From Vibrio nereis NBRC 15637 (GTDB lineage: Bacteria; Pseudomonadota; Gammaproteobacteria; Enterobacterales; Vibrionaceae): a stretch of 64,000 nucleotides of DNA. Positions 45,480-53,792 of the stretch are shown piece by piece. The stretch is taken from positions 1 through 64,000 of the forward strand of contig NZ_BCUD01000002.1 in NCBI RefSeq assembly GCF_001591105.1, in the 5' to 3' direction. Every line of letters starts with the position of its first letter. The first letter of the stretch is position 1. Both the position numbers and the translations under genes were made by a program. The notes below the pieces were generated by a model. It worked only from the letters and a program-made list of their open reading frames with translations. It did no database searches and was not told the origin of the DNA.

Positions 45480-46433
45480 ATGACAACTCATGTAATGGAT
45501 TCAAATCCGGTCATGCGCGAGGCTATAAACGCGCAGCCACGCAGAACCACACAAGCTGTAGATGCAGTAAAAACCGCGGAGCAAAAGCAAACCGCGACCA
45601 TTAACACTCAGGCGATGAGAATGTGGGCAAAGCACCTATTTCTCGCCACATGCGGCACGATGATGGTGTTTCCGTTTTTGTGGATGCTTTCGGGTTCACT
45701 GAAAAGTAACGACGAGATTTTTGCTAATCCGCTGAACTTAATCCCAGAGCATTTTCGTTGGGAAACCTTTATTGAGACATTTCAGAGCGCGCCATTCGGC
45801 CTGTACATTTTTAACAGTTTCAGCGTCGCGCTATTCACCACTTTGCTGGTGATCGTGAACTCAGCGATGTTTGCCTACGCGCTCACGCAGCTCAAGTTTC
45901 GCTCTAAAACCCTACTCTACTTTGTGGTCATGGGCTGTTACATGCTGCCCGGCGCAGTGACATACATTCCGTCTTACATCACCTTGGCAAAACTCGGCTT
46001 ACTGGACTCTCATTTAGGGTTAGTGGTGTCCAACGCCGCTTCTGTTTTTGGTGTGTTTTACCTGCGCCAAGTGTTTATCAAAATTCACCCGTCGCTGATT
46101 GAAGCCGCGCGCATCGACGGTGCGGGAGAACTCAAAATCCTATGGGTCATCATGCTGCCACAGTGCCGTGCCGCAGTTGCGACCTTATTCCTTATCACTT
46201 TCATCACCAACTACAACAGTTACATGTGGCCGAGTCTGGTTATTACCTCTCAGGAACTCAACCTGATTGCGACTGGTATTCGTCACTACTTTATCGCTGA
46301 AGGCAACTACGGTTTGAACTGGTCGCAAATTATGGCGGCGAGCACCATCGCGGTACTGCCTTTGTTAATTCTATTCGTCATCTGTCAAAAGACGATTCTT
46401 TCAGGTATCGCCGATAACGGCGTAAAAGAGTAA
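45480..46433 (+). CDS. ABC importer permease 2 (UgpE/MalG type)
   Basis: 317 residues. A polar N-terminal extension of about 55 residues precedes six membrane segments, and the coupling loop is HPSLIEAARIDGAGELKILWVIMLPQCRAAVATL. It starts ten bases after permease 1. The N-terminal extension is longer than usual for the family. Confidence 0.92.
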   Translation: MTTHVMDSNPVMREAINAQPRRTTQAVDAVKTAEQKQTATINTQAMRMWAKHLFLATCGTMMVFPFLWMLSGSLKSNDEIFANPLNLIPEHFRWETFIETFQSAPFGLYIFNSFSVALFTTLLVIVNSAMFAYALTQLKFRSKTLLYFVVMGCYMLPGAVTYIPSYITLAKLGLLDSHLGLVVSNAASVFGVFYLRQVFIKIHPSLIEAARIDGAGELKILWVIMLPQCRAAVATLFLITFITNYNSYMWPSLVITSQELNLIATGIRHYFIAEGNYGLNWSQIMAASTIAVLPLLILFVICQKTILSGIADNGVKE

Positions 46434-46439
46434 ACGGAA

Positions 46440-47711
46440 ATGAAATTAAAAACTCTCGCACTAGTGTGTGCTGGCGCTTCAATGTTCTCTGGTAGCGTAC
46501 TGGCTAAAACAGAAGTCAACTTCTGGTATTCAGGTGGCACTAAGCCACAACAAATGATGGTGGAACTGATCGAAGAGTTCAACGCAAGCCAGAATGAATA
46601 CGAGATCAAGCCAGCACTGCAAGGTAACTACACAGAAACCTACCAAAAGCTGCAAGCCGGTTTAGCGTCTAAAACCGCGCCGGAACTGGTGTTGCTTGAT
46701 TCAGGACGTGCCGAAGCGATGCACGGCCGTGGCTTAAGCCGTGACCTTTCCACCTACATGGATGACGAATTTAACTTTGCTGATTTTGTAAGTGCCTTTA
46801 GAGATCAAGTTACGGCTGAAGATGGCAGCGTGATTGGCCTACCCGCTTACGGCACCACACAAGTGTTTTACTACAACAAGCATGTATTGGCCGAGCACGG
46901 CTTTACCGAGCAAGACTTGAGCACCTGGCAAGGCGTGGCGAAAGTGGCAGAGAAAGTCACCAAGCGCGACGATAAAGGCAACCCCACCTTTTATGGCTGG
47001 GAACCAATGTGGGGCCAGCACAACATGATTGATGCGGCGTTTTCTAATGGTGCGAAAGTGATCAGCGATGATGGCAAAACAGTGTTAATTGACTCGCCAG
47101 AGTGGGTCGAGGTGTGGGACAGCTTCCGCAAATGGATTCACGATGACCAGATCATGCGTATTCACTACGGCGGCCAAGGCTGGGAATACTGGTACAAAAC
47201 CATTGACGATGTAATGAAAGGCAACGCGCTTGGTTACACAGGTTCCTCCGGTGACCAGGGTGATTTGGACTTCACCAAACTGGCGGCCACCACGCAACCG
47301 GGCTGGGGTTCAAACCCATCGGCTCCACAAGCGGGCGCACAAGTGTTTGTGATGCCAAAGAGCACCGATGAAGAAGCCGCCAAAGGCGCATTTGAATTTA
47401 TGGAGTTCTACACCAACGCGAAAAACACCGCAGCGTGGTCGATGTTCACGGGCTACATCCCAGTGCGTATGAGCGTAGAAAATGTCCCAGAATACAAGGC
47501 GTTTACTCAGAAGAATCCACAAGCATTGATTCCTCTTAAACAAGCGAGCTTCGCGTCTAAAGACTTCTTGGACCCAACGAACGGTAAAATCATGGACGCG
47601 CTGAAAGTAGCGGCAGACCAGATTCAAATCCAGAACGTGCCAGCAGAAAAAGCGCTCAAAAGGGCGGCGAAGAAAGCACAACGCGCATTGGATAAAGCCA
47701 ACCGCTCATAA
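46440..47711 (+). CDS. ABC importer substrate-binding protein (UgpB-like)
   Basis: 423 residues. A signal peptide ends at GSVLA before KTEVNFWYSGG. The mature protein has ALQGNYTETYQKLQAGLASKTAPELVLLDSG and PAYGTTQVFYYNKHVLAEHG, the layout of UgpB, which binds glycerol-3-phosphate and glycerophosphocholine. UgpB is a relative, not a proven match. The ligand is probably a glycerol- or sugar-based phosphate or a sugar. It begins six bases after the permease and a strong hairpin follows. Confidence 0.9.
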   Translation: MKLKTLALVCAGASMFSGSVLAKTEVNFWYSGGTKPQQMMVELIEEFNASQNEYEIKPALQGNYTETYQKLQAGLASKTAPELVLLDSGRAEAMHGRGLSRDLSTYMDDEFNFADFVSAFRDQVTAEDGSVIGLPAYGTTQVFYYNKHVLAEHGFTEQDLSTWQGVAKVAEKVTKRDDKGNPTFYGWEPMWGQHNMIDAAFSNGAKVISDDGKTVLIDSPEWVEVWDSFRKWIHDDQIMRIHYGGQGWEYWYKTIDDVMKGNALGYTGSSGDQGDLDFTKLAATTQPGWGSNPSAPQAGAQVFVMPKSTDEEAAKGAFEFMEFYTNAKNTAAWSMFTGYIPVRMSVENVPEYKAFTQKNPQALIPLKQASFASKDFLDPTNGKIMDALKVAADQIQIQNVPAEKALKRAAKKAQRALDKANRS

Positions 47712-47721
47712 TCCTTTTATG

Positions 47722-47757
47722 GCCCACCGGTTAGCTCTATGAATCATAGCGGTGGGC
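47722..47757 (+). other. Intra-operon hairpin after the binding-protein gene
   Basis: GCCCACCG pairs with CGGTGGGC, and an inner CTATG/CATAG stem extends it, with a seven-base bulge on one side. No T run follows. Such stems often stabilise the message of a binding protein above its downstream genes. Confidence 0.75.
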
Positions 47758-47800
47758 TATCTTTGACCCAGTCCGACAACGGACGAATTTGGTGACTATT

Positions 47801-49234
47801 ATGACCCAATTTCAAGGTGAATTACCTTTCGGCAGAGTCCGTCTTCATTTTGATGTTCCAGCCGATGCCAACTCTGTCGTGATTACCGGCACCACGGTAA
47901 CAAAAGGCTTTCTCTATGCCGCCGTGTACGATGCGAACGATCACTTTCGCGGCAAAGTGCTACTTGAGAAACCGAATAAATCGCTGGATATCCAAGCATG
48001 TCATTCTGGTTTAGGCGCTATTGACGGCTCGATTGTAGCCGGAGAGTGGTATCTCGAACTTTATAACCTTGAAGGTGAATTTCGCACTGAACGCGCTATG
48101 CAGTATCAGGTTGAGGTTAGCTTTAACCAACCTCACACAACGTCTGAGCTTGAGCTAGCCCATACCGTGACCAGCAGCCATGAGATCGAATTCGATTACA
48201 GCGCCGTTCTTAACGATGAATCGCGTTGGTATCGCGGTGATCTGCACGCCCATACCCAACTTTCAGATGGACACAATACGTTAGAAGCCGCGAAAGCCAT
48301 CGTCGAAGCACAAAGGCTCGATTTCTTCTTTTTCACCGAGCACAATATCTCGCAGCCTAAATTACCCGTGTCTGAGCAGTGCTTATTTCTGCCGGGCGTC
48401 GAAGTCACCACCGACTTAGGCCACTTCAATGTGCATGGTGGCGTTAAGTCGCTCGATCTCAGAAACATTGAGCACTCAAGCCAAGCGACTATCGAAGCAG
48501 GCCTTGCGCTGGCTAAGCCCGACCACACGTCTATCGGCATCAATCACCCCATGATGAAGCCATGGCATTGGCACTATGATGAAATGGCTCTAAGCCAAGT
48601 ATCCAGCTTCGAAGTGTGTTGTGACCCAACGTGGTCAACCTCGCCCAAAGCTACCGAGCAAGCACTGCTTGTACTCAATGAGATGTGGAACTGCGGCCAT
48701 AAAATCACCGCGATTGGCGGCAGCGATTCTCATTTAGAACCACACGAGCGCAACCCCAAAGCAGACGAACCTTCTATTTACGGCGACCCTTCTACTTTTG
48801 TTTTCAGTCATGGTTTAAGTGGCGAAGGCATTTTAGCTGGGCTGCGCAATGGTCACGTGTATTTCGAGCGCCGCTGTGGGCTGCAATTTGAGATTAACCA
48901 AGGTCAATTGATACCGGGGCAAGACTCACAAGGCCAAGCGCTGGACTACGCACTATCCGTCACAGACACCTCAAAAGATTACCTTGCAGAAGTGGTCGTG
49001 GATGGCGAAGTCACCGCGCGTGTTCCCCTCTCTCAAACGCCTACTCACATCCATGTCGAGCAAGGCTACCTATGGTGCCGCATCGACATTCGCCGCACCC
49101 AAAGCGATGCAGAACGCGGTGAATTAGAAGGCTGTATCAACGCGGTATTTAACGGCAACCAATCAATATTCAACACGCCTTTAGTGAACACTTGGGGCGA
49201 ACTTATGGAGCAACTAAATAGTGATGAAGTTTAA
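47801..49234 (+). CDS. PHP-domain (CehA/McbA-type) metallohydrolase
   Basis: 477 residues from the ATG at 47801. An N-terminal beta-rich domain of about 140 residues is followed by a PHP fold with metal ligands in RGDLHAHTQLSDG, FFFTEHNIS, LPGVEVTTDLGHFNVHG and IGGSDSHLEPH. PHP proteins of this group are phosphoesterases or carbamate hydrolases. Its place inside a Ugp-like importer operon suggests it splits an imported phosphodiester, but it lacks a signal peptide and so acts in the cytoplasm. Not recognised beyond the family. Confidence 0.85.
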   Translation: MTQFQGELPFGRVRLHFDVPADANSVVITGTTVTKGFLYAAVYDANDHFRGKVLLEKPNKSLDIQACHSGLGAIDGSIVAGEWYLELYNLEGEFRTERAMQYQVEVSFNQPHTTSELELAHTVTSSHEIEFDYSAVLNDESRWYRGDLHAHTQLSDGHNTLEAAKAIVEAQRLDFFFFTEHNISQPKLPVSEQCLFLPGVEVTTDLGHFNVHGGVKSLDLRNIEHSSQATIEAGLALAKPDHTSIGINHPMMKPWHWHYDEMALSQVSSFEVCCDPTWSTSPKATEQALLVLNEMWNCGHKITAIGGSDSHLEPHERNPKADEPSIYGDPSTFVFSHGLSGEGILAGLRNGHVYFERRCGLQFEINQGQLIPGQDSQGQALDYALSVTDTSKDYLAEVVVDGEVTARVPLSQTPTHIHVEQGYLWCRIDIRRTQSDAERGELEGCINAVFNGNQSIFNTPLVNTWGELMEQLNSDEV

Positions 49235-49958
49235 AGCACTATTGTTTGATAAAGACGGCACGTTACTGGAATTTCACAATATGTGGCTGAACGTGTCTCG
49301 CAGCGCTTGCGAACAAATCAAAAACTACAGTGATGCGAATCGCGGCCATCAAACTGTCACGATAGTCGAGCTACTCTCTGCCATCGGCGTGGAAGGTAAC
49401 ATAGTACATAACCACGGTTTACTGGCGTCAAACCCCGTAGAAGACACGGCGTTAGCTTGGTTTGAGATGCTGCAACCGGACGTATCGCTGGAAGCATTTA
49501 CCCGCGTGACCAAAGCCGCGTTTAATGATCAAGTGGAAGATAACCCAGACTGGATTGCTGCCCTGCCAGGGATCACGGAAAAGCTGGGATCGTTAAAGCA
49601 ACAAGGCATGATTTTAGGCATCGCGACGGCGGACACCAAGGACTCGACCTTGTACACCTTAGCGCAATCAGGGCTGAGCGACCTGTTTGATTACATTGGC
49701 TATTCCGACGGGGATATCGAGCCTAAACCTGCCCCCGCGCTACTTAACGCGTTTTGCCAGCAATGTGGCATCGAACCGCATGAGGTGATCATGTTTGGTG
49801 ATACCGTGTCAGATATGGAGTTTGGCCACAACGCAGGAGCCAAGAAGGTCGGGGTTTTAACCGGAACCGCGCTAAGAAGCGAGCTGGAGCCGATCGCCGA
49901 TTTGGTGATCCCTTCGGTAGCGCACTTTGACGCTCACGCATTTAATGAATTGATTTAA
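49221..49958 (+). CDS. HAD family phosphatase
   Basis: 245 residues (or 244 from the ATG at 49224). The nucleophile motif is LLFDKDGTL, motif II is in LGIATADTKD, motif III Lys in DIEPKPAPALL, and motif IV is MFGDTVSDMEFG. It resembles phosphoglycolate phosphatase. It overlaps the PHP gene by 14 bases, which implies coupled translation and related steps, for example removing the phosphate left after diester cleavage. Substrate unknown. Confidence 0.9.
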   Translation: MMKFKALLFDKDGTLLEFHNMWLNVSRSACEQIKNYSDANRGHQTVTIVELLSAIGVEGNIVHNHGLLASNPVEDTALAWFEMLQPDVSLEAFTRVTKAAFNDQVEDNPDWIAALPGITEKLGSLKQQGMILGIATADTKDSTLYTLAQSGLSDLFDYIGYSDGDIEPKPAPALLNAFCQQCGIEPHEVIMFGDTVSDMEFGHNAGAKKVGVLTGTALRSELEPIADLVIPSVAHFDAHAFNELI

Positions 49959-49967
49959 GGACTGACA

Positions 49968-51107
49968 ATGGCTGAAGTCACGTTAAAAGGGGTAGAAAAG
50001 ACCTACCCAAACGGTTTCAAAGCAGTGCATGGCGTTGACCTAAATATCCGTGAAGGCGAGTTCATGGTGTTTGTTGGTCCATCGGGCTGCGCAAAATCGA
50101 CCACATTGCGAATGATCGCGGGTTTAGAAGAGATTTCTAACGGTGAAGTGTACATCGGTGATAAGCGTGTTAATGATTTACCACCTAAAGACCGTGGCAT
50201 CTCGATGGTGTTTCAGAACTACGCGCTTTACCCGCATATGTCGGTCTACGAGAACATGGCATTTGGTCTCAAGCAACAAAAACTGCCAAAGCACGAAATC
50301 GAACAGCGCATTGCTGAAGCGGCGAAAACTCTAGAGATTGAACACTTGCTGGACAGCAAACCGGGCGAGATGTCAGGCGGGCAGAGGCAACGTGTCGCAC
50401 TTGGGCGCGCTATGGTCCGCAAACCCGATGTGTTCTTGTTTGATGAGCCCCTGTCTAACCTGGATGCCAAACTGCGTGTGTCTACCCGAGTCAGCATTGC
50501 TCAACTGCACAACGATTTAAAAGCCGAAGGGCAAAACGCCACCATGATTTACGTAACGCATGACCAAGTCGAAGCCATGACCTTAGGCGACCGCATCTGC
50601 GTGCTCAACCAAGGCGAGATCATGCAGGTGGATACGCCAATGAACCTGTATCACTACCCAGCCAACAAGTTTGTCGCAGGATTTATCGGCTCACCCGCGA
50701 TGAACATCGTCAAAGCACGTATTGATGAAGTGGATGATGTGATGCATGTGATTAGCCAAAACGGCACACTTTGGCAACTGCCACCAGAGAAGCAATCTCT
50801 GGCACGTCAGCATCGCGGGAAATGGGTCTGGTTCGGTATCCGCCCAGAACATATTCGCTTAGCAAACCATGATGCTTTGGCTACCGACGTTAACACGCAA
50901 AGCCATACCTTAAGCGTGGTGGAATCCATGGGCAACGAGCTCTACCTCTACTTTCAACTCGGTGGCGATAAGATGATTGCTCGTATCCCGTTTGACGCCG
51001 ATAGACTAGTAAAAGATAGCGAGCCTGTGATGCTCAGTTTCAATACCACGCACTGTCACCTGTTTGACCTTGAGACCGAGCAGGCTCTGACACAAGCCAG
51101 TGGCTAA
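49968..51107 (+). CDS. ABC importer ATPase (UgpC/MalK type)
   Basis: 379-residue ATPase: Walker A GPSGCAKST (Ala where Gly is usual), Q-loop VFQNYALYPHM, signature MSGGQRQRVALGRA, Walker B FLFDEPLSNLDAKLR and switch VTHDQVEA. A C-terminal TOBE/MOI domain (WFGIRPEHIRL; SVVESMGNELYLYF) is present. Last gene of the operon, nine bases after the HAD gene. It should energise the two permeases upstream. Confidence 0.94.
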   Translation: MAEVTLKGVEKTYPNGFKAVHGVDLNIREGEFMVFVGPSGCAKSTTLRMIAGLEEISNGEVYIGDKRVNDLPPKDRGISMVFQNYALYPHMSVYENMAFGLKQQKLPKHEIEQRIAEAAKTLEIEHLLDSKPGEMSGGQRQRVALGRAMVRKPDVFLFDEPLSNLDAKLRVSTRVSIAQLHNDLKAEGQNATMIYVTHDQVEAMTLGDRICVLNQGEIMQVDTPMNLYHYPANKFVAGFIGSPAMNIVKARIDEVDDVMHVISQNGTLWQLPPEKQSLARQHRGKWVWFGIRPEHIRLANHDALATDVNTQSHTLSVVESMGNELYLYFQLGGDKMIARIPFDADRLVKDSEPVMLSFNTTHCHLFDLETEQALTQASG

Positions 51108-51157
51108 ACACTGTAGTGAAGACAAACTGTAGTGCAAACAATGTGACACAAACAATA

Positions 51158-51184
51158 ACGCCAGTGGCTTTCGGTCACTGGCGT
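51158..51184. terminator. Hairpin after the importer operon
   Basis: The nine-base arms ACGCCAGTG and CACTGGCGT flank a nine-base loop between converging genes. There is no T run, so it is a weak terminator at best. Confidence 0.55.
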
Positions 51185-51214
51185 GCTATTCCATATCGTA
51201 TTGTCCCAAACTTT

Positions 51215-51895
51215 CTACTCATACGCGTCTAAGAAGGCTTTAAGGGCAACTTCATCTAAGATCTCTAACCCTTGCTCTCCTTTGCAGATCAGCCCTTTAT
51301 CCATCAGCTCTTTCACCGCTCGGCGGTAAACACGCCCAGACGTGCCAAACCGTTCCGCTTCTTGGTTTACTTTCTCAAAGCCACCCAACAGCGTGTTGGT
51401 TTGCTTTTGGGTCAGCAAGTCGTAAGCAATGTTGTAAGAAATAGAGTGCAACAAACGGTTGGTGTAGATACTCATTGAGTCTTGATAATCTTCGGCCAAT
51501 GCAGAAGCAAAGAAAACCATCATTTCAGGGTTCCGATACAAGGCATCAGTCAGCTTCTGCAAACAAATCACATCCACTTGCATGTGTTCGTCTGCCACCA
51601 CATTCCACTGACATGGCGTTTGGGTAAAGTATTCCATTTCCCCATAAATGTGGTAGTCACAGTTTGCTTCACCCAACTGAAAACGTCGGCCGTTCGCGGC
51701 GATAATACTCATCGATACCCGCCCAACCGGAACCACATACATGTAGTGCAACTGCTCGCCCTGGCGCAAGATTTCTTCGCCAGTATCAAAGTAGCGAGTG
51801 CTCACTTGGCATTGGTAAATCAAATCGCGAAACTCCGCACTTTTTTGCTCTAAATGGGTTTTAAAACGGCCAGTAGGGTAAGGACTGATTTTCAT
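51215..51895 (-). CDS. Crp/Fnr family transcriptional regulator
   Basis: 226 residues. An N-terminal cyclic-nucleotide-binding-like beta roll (YFDTGEEILRQGEQLHYMYVVPVGRVSMSII) leads to a winged helix whose recognition part is EAERFGTSGRVYRRAVKELMDKGLI. It lacks the Fnr cysteine cluster and the full cAMP phosphate-binding cassette, so its ligand is unclear. It converges on the importer operon and may regulate it. Confidence 0.83.
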   Translation of the reverse strand: MKISPYPTGRFKTHLEQKSAEFRDLIYQCQVSTRYFDTGEEILRQGEQLHYMYVVPVGRVSMSIIAANGRRFQLGEANCDYHIYGEMEYFTQTPCQWNVVADEHMQVDVICLQKLTDALYRNPEMMVFFASALAEDYQDSMSIYTNRLLHSISYNIAYDLLTQKQTNTLLGGFEKVNQEAERFGTSGRVYRRAVKELMDKGLICKGEQGLEILDEVALKAFLDAYE

Positions 51896-52056
51896 ACAAT
51901 CTTCTCTAGACAGGAACTCGTGAATAATACCAATTGAATCATTAAGTGCTCAGATTAATATGTTAAAAAAGTGGCTCTGCGCAAGATAATAATGAGTAAA
52001 CACTTATTTATACTCCAGAGCGTATCCCACTGGTTTTAAACCTTGCCAGAAAAACA

Positions 52057-52082
52057 AAAAGCGACAGTGCCCTGCCGCTTTT
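52057..52082 (-). terminator. Terminator of the pnuC-phosphorylase operon
   Basis: The arms AAAAGCG and CGCTTTT, on the minus strand followed by a T run. It begins 32 bases after the phosphorylase stop. The rest of the 218-bp gap up to the Crp-type gene shows nothing clear. Confidence 0.65.
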
Positions 52083-52113
52083 ATCATTGGTAACAAAACT
52101 GTCTTACCGCCGT

Positions 52114-52845
52114 CTAGACTTGAGCAATCAACGCCTCGAGCGCCGCCACAGAGGCTTGTTTTTCTCCTGCCATGGTCACTTGTACTTCGTCTACATACTG
52201 ACCAATGCCTTCTTTCACATCCTGTTGGTAGAGCACCACGTTGTTCAAAATGGCAGCCACTTTCAGGCCGCGCAATCGGCCGACGGCATAAAGCGCGGAA
52301 GTTTCCATATCTGCCCCCAGCACGCCTTTTTTGTTCCAGTATTGGCAAATCGCGTCTTCATCATCGGTATAAAAGCTGTCGTGAGATCGCACAGTACCAA
52401 AGTGATATGGCGTGGCTTGCTGAGACAACCAGCCATCTAACTCTTTCAACAGCGAGAAGCTGGCATATGCCGGATAAGATGGCTCGACATACGCTTTAGA
52501 GCCACCTTCGTCTCTGACCGCGCCTTCAGCCACAATCAGCTCACCCAGTTCGATACCTGATTGCATCGCCCCCGCCGATCCCACACGAACCACATGAGTC
52601 ACACCGCACTGTTTTAACTCTTCGACAGCGATAATCATCGACGGCGCACCGACCCCGGTACTGCACACGGAAACTGCCCTACCTTTGTACTTACCTGTAA
52701 ATACTCGGTATTCACGGTTTTCAGAGATCAGCTCTGCCTCATCAAACAGATTTGCAATACGATTCGCTCGGTCCGGTTCACCACAAACAATCACCAGTGG
52801 TGCTACTTGGGTTTCATCGACTCCGATATGTGGTTGTTTAGCCAT
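52114..52845 (-). CDS. Nucleoside phosphorylase (Udp/DeoD family)
   Basis: 243 residues. GEPDRANRIANLF is the phosphate-binding start, VRVGSAGAMQSGIELGELIVAEGAVRDEGGS the central block and VLGADMETSALYAVGRL the ribose-binding Glu motif. It resembles uridine phosphorylase more than PNP, but the base pocket is not diagnostic. It follows pnuC by 11 bp, which suggests it cleaves the nucleoside that PnuC brings in, such as nicotinamide riboside. AATTA-poor start: the ATG has a weak AAGG upstream. Confidence 0.86.
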   Translation of the reverse strand: MAKQPHIGVDETQVAPLVIVCGEPDRANRIANLFDEAELISENREYRVFTGKYKGRAVSVCSTGVGAPSMIIAVEELKQCGVTHVVRVGSAGAMQSGIELGELIVAEGAVRDEGGSKAYVEPSYPAYASFSLLKELDGWLSQQATPYHFGTVRSHDSFYTDDEDAICQYWNKKGVLGADMETSALYAVGRLRGLKVAAILNNVVLYQQDVKEGIGQYVDEVQVTMAGEKQASVAALEALIAQV

Positions 52846-52856
52846 ATAATTAACCT

Positions 52857-53588
52857 TTAAGCTGTTGCTTGAACCAGGGTTTTATCGCCATTGCGCTTCG
52901 CACTGCGTGCCCATTCACGCGTGCCGTTAGCGGCAATAAACATAAGAATTGCGTATTGAACAGACATGGCGTACACGCCTTGCGTAGCGTAGATACCCAC
53001 GCTGATGATGTTGATCACAACCCACAGCATCCAGTTTTCTACGTACTTACGTGTCATTAAAATTTGTGCAACGACAGACAATACTGTCATGGTCGCATCC
53101 CAAAATGGGAACGCATCCGGTTCTAGCGCAGGGGTGGCCAAGTTCGCGCCAAACACGTTCATCGTATCCACCGCAATGTTCGCCAACGCCAAGAAAAATG
53201 GGTCAATGTAGAGTGTGAGCAAGCCTATAGCCGCGATAGAAATAGACCCTGTCACTATCAGTTTTTGTTTGCTTAACCAGCGAACTTCCAGCGTTTCACC
53301 CTCAGCGTTTGGCCTTGTCCACGCATACCAGCCGTAAATATTGGCGCAGAAGAAAAACAGCTGAAGAAGAAGGAGTCCGTATAACTGAATTTGGAAGAAG
53401 ATAACGGCAAATAGGGTGACATTCAGTAAGCCGAACAAGTAGTTGATGGTTTTCTCTTGGCTCGCAAACCAAATACACAGCAAGCCAAACACGGTGCCGA
53501 ACGCTTCAATCCAGCTCATTGCGTAACCGCCACCAATCGGGATGTTAACTAGGGTGTTATTGATATCGAGTAGGGCAAATAAGTCCAT
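52857..53588 (-). CDS. pnuC: PnuC family nicotinamide riboside transporter
   Basis: 243 residues with seven hydrophobic segments. The family motif WxxW is present as NIYGWYAWTRP after segment 3, and SWIEAFGTVFGLLCIWFASQEKTINYLFGLLNV is the usual N-terminal block. It facilitates uptake of nicotinamide riboside; some PnuC-like proteins carry other vitamins or nucleosides. AAGGA precedes the ATG. First gene of a two-gene operon. Confidence 0.9.
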   Translation of the reverse strand: MDLFALLDINNTLVNIPIGGGYAMSWIEAFGTVFGLLCIWFASQEKTINYLFGLLNVTLFAVIFFQIQLYGLLLLQLFFFCANIYGWYAWTRPNAEGETLEVRWLSKQKLIVTGSISIAAIGLLTLYIDPFFLALANIAVDTMNVFGANLATPALEPDAFPFWDATMTVLSVVAQILMTRKYVENWMLWVVINIISVGIYATQGVYAMSVQYAILMFIAANGTREWARSAKRNGDKTLVQATA

Positions 53589-53645
53589 GACGATGTCCTT
53601 TTATTATTGTGTTTTGAAGTGCTCATCTTATGGCGTAGGGGCCAG

Positions 53646-53669
53646 CAAAAAGGAGGACATTTGTCCTCC
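53646..53669 (-). terminator. Terminator of amrS
   Basis: GGAGGAC/GTCCTCC with a four-base loop, then five T in the minus-strand sense. It closes the radical SAM gene upstream of pnuC. Confidence 0.85.
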
Positions 53670-53792
53670 CCTTCGTGCACACGATCATAAATCAGATCAA
53701 TAGTCACCCTGAAGTGCTTAATGCAGCCGCTTTGGATAAGAGATAAGCCGTTGGCTCTCACTCTGTAGGCGCTTCAGAAACCCCAGTAAAAA

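Noticed and set aside
51896..52056. Possible small gene or repeat element between the Crp-type gene and the phosphorylase gene
   Set aside because: Only AT-rich sequence with TAATACCAATTG-like text, single copy in the window, and no open frame of note.
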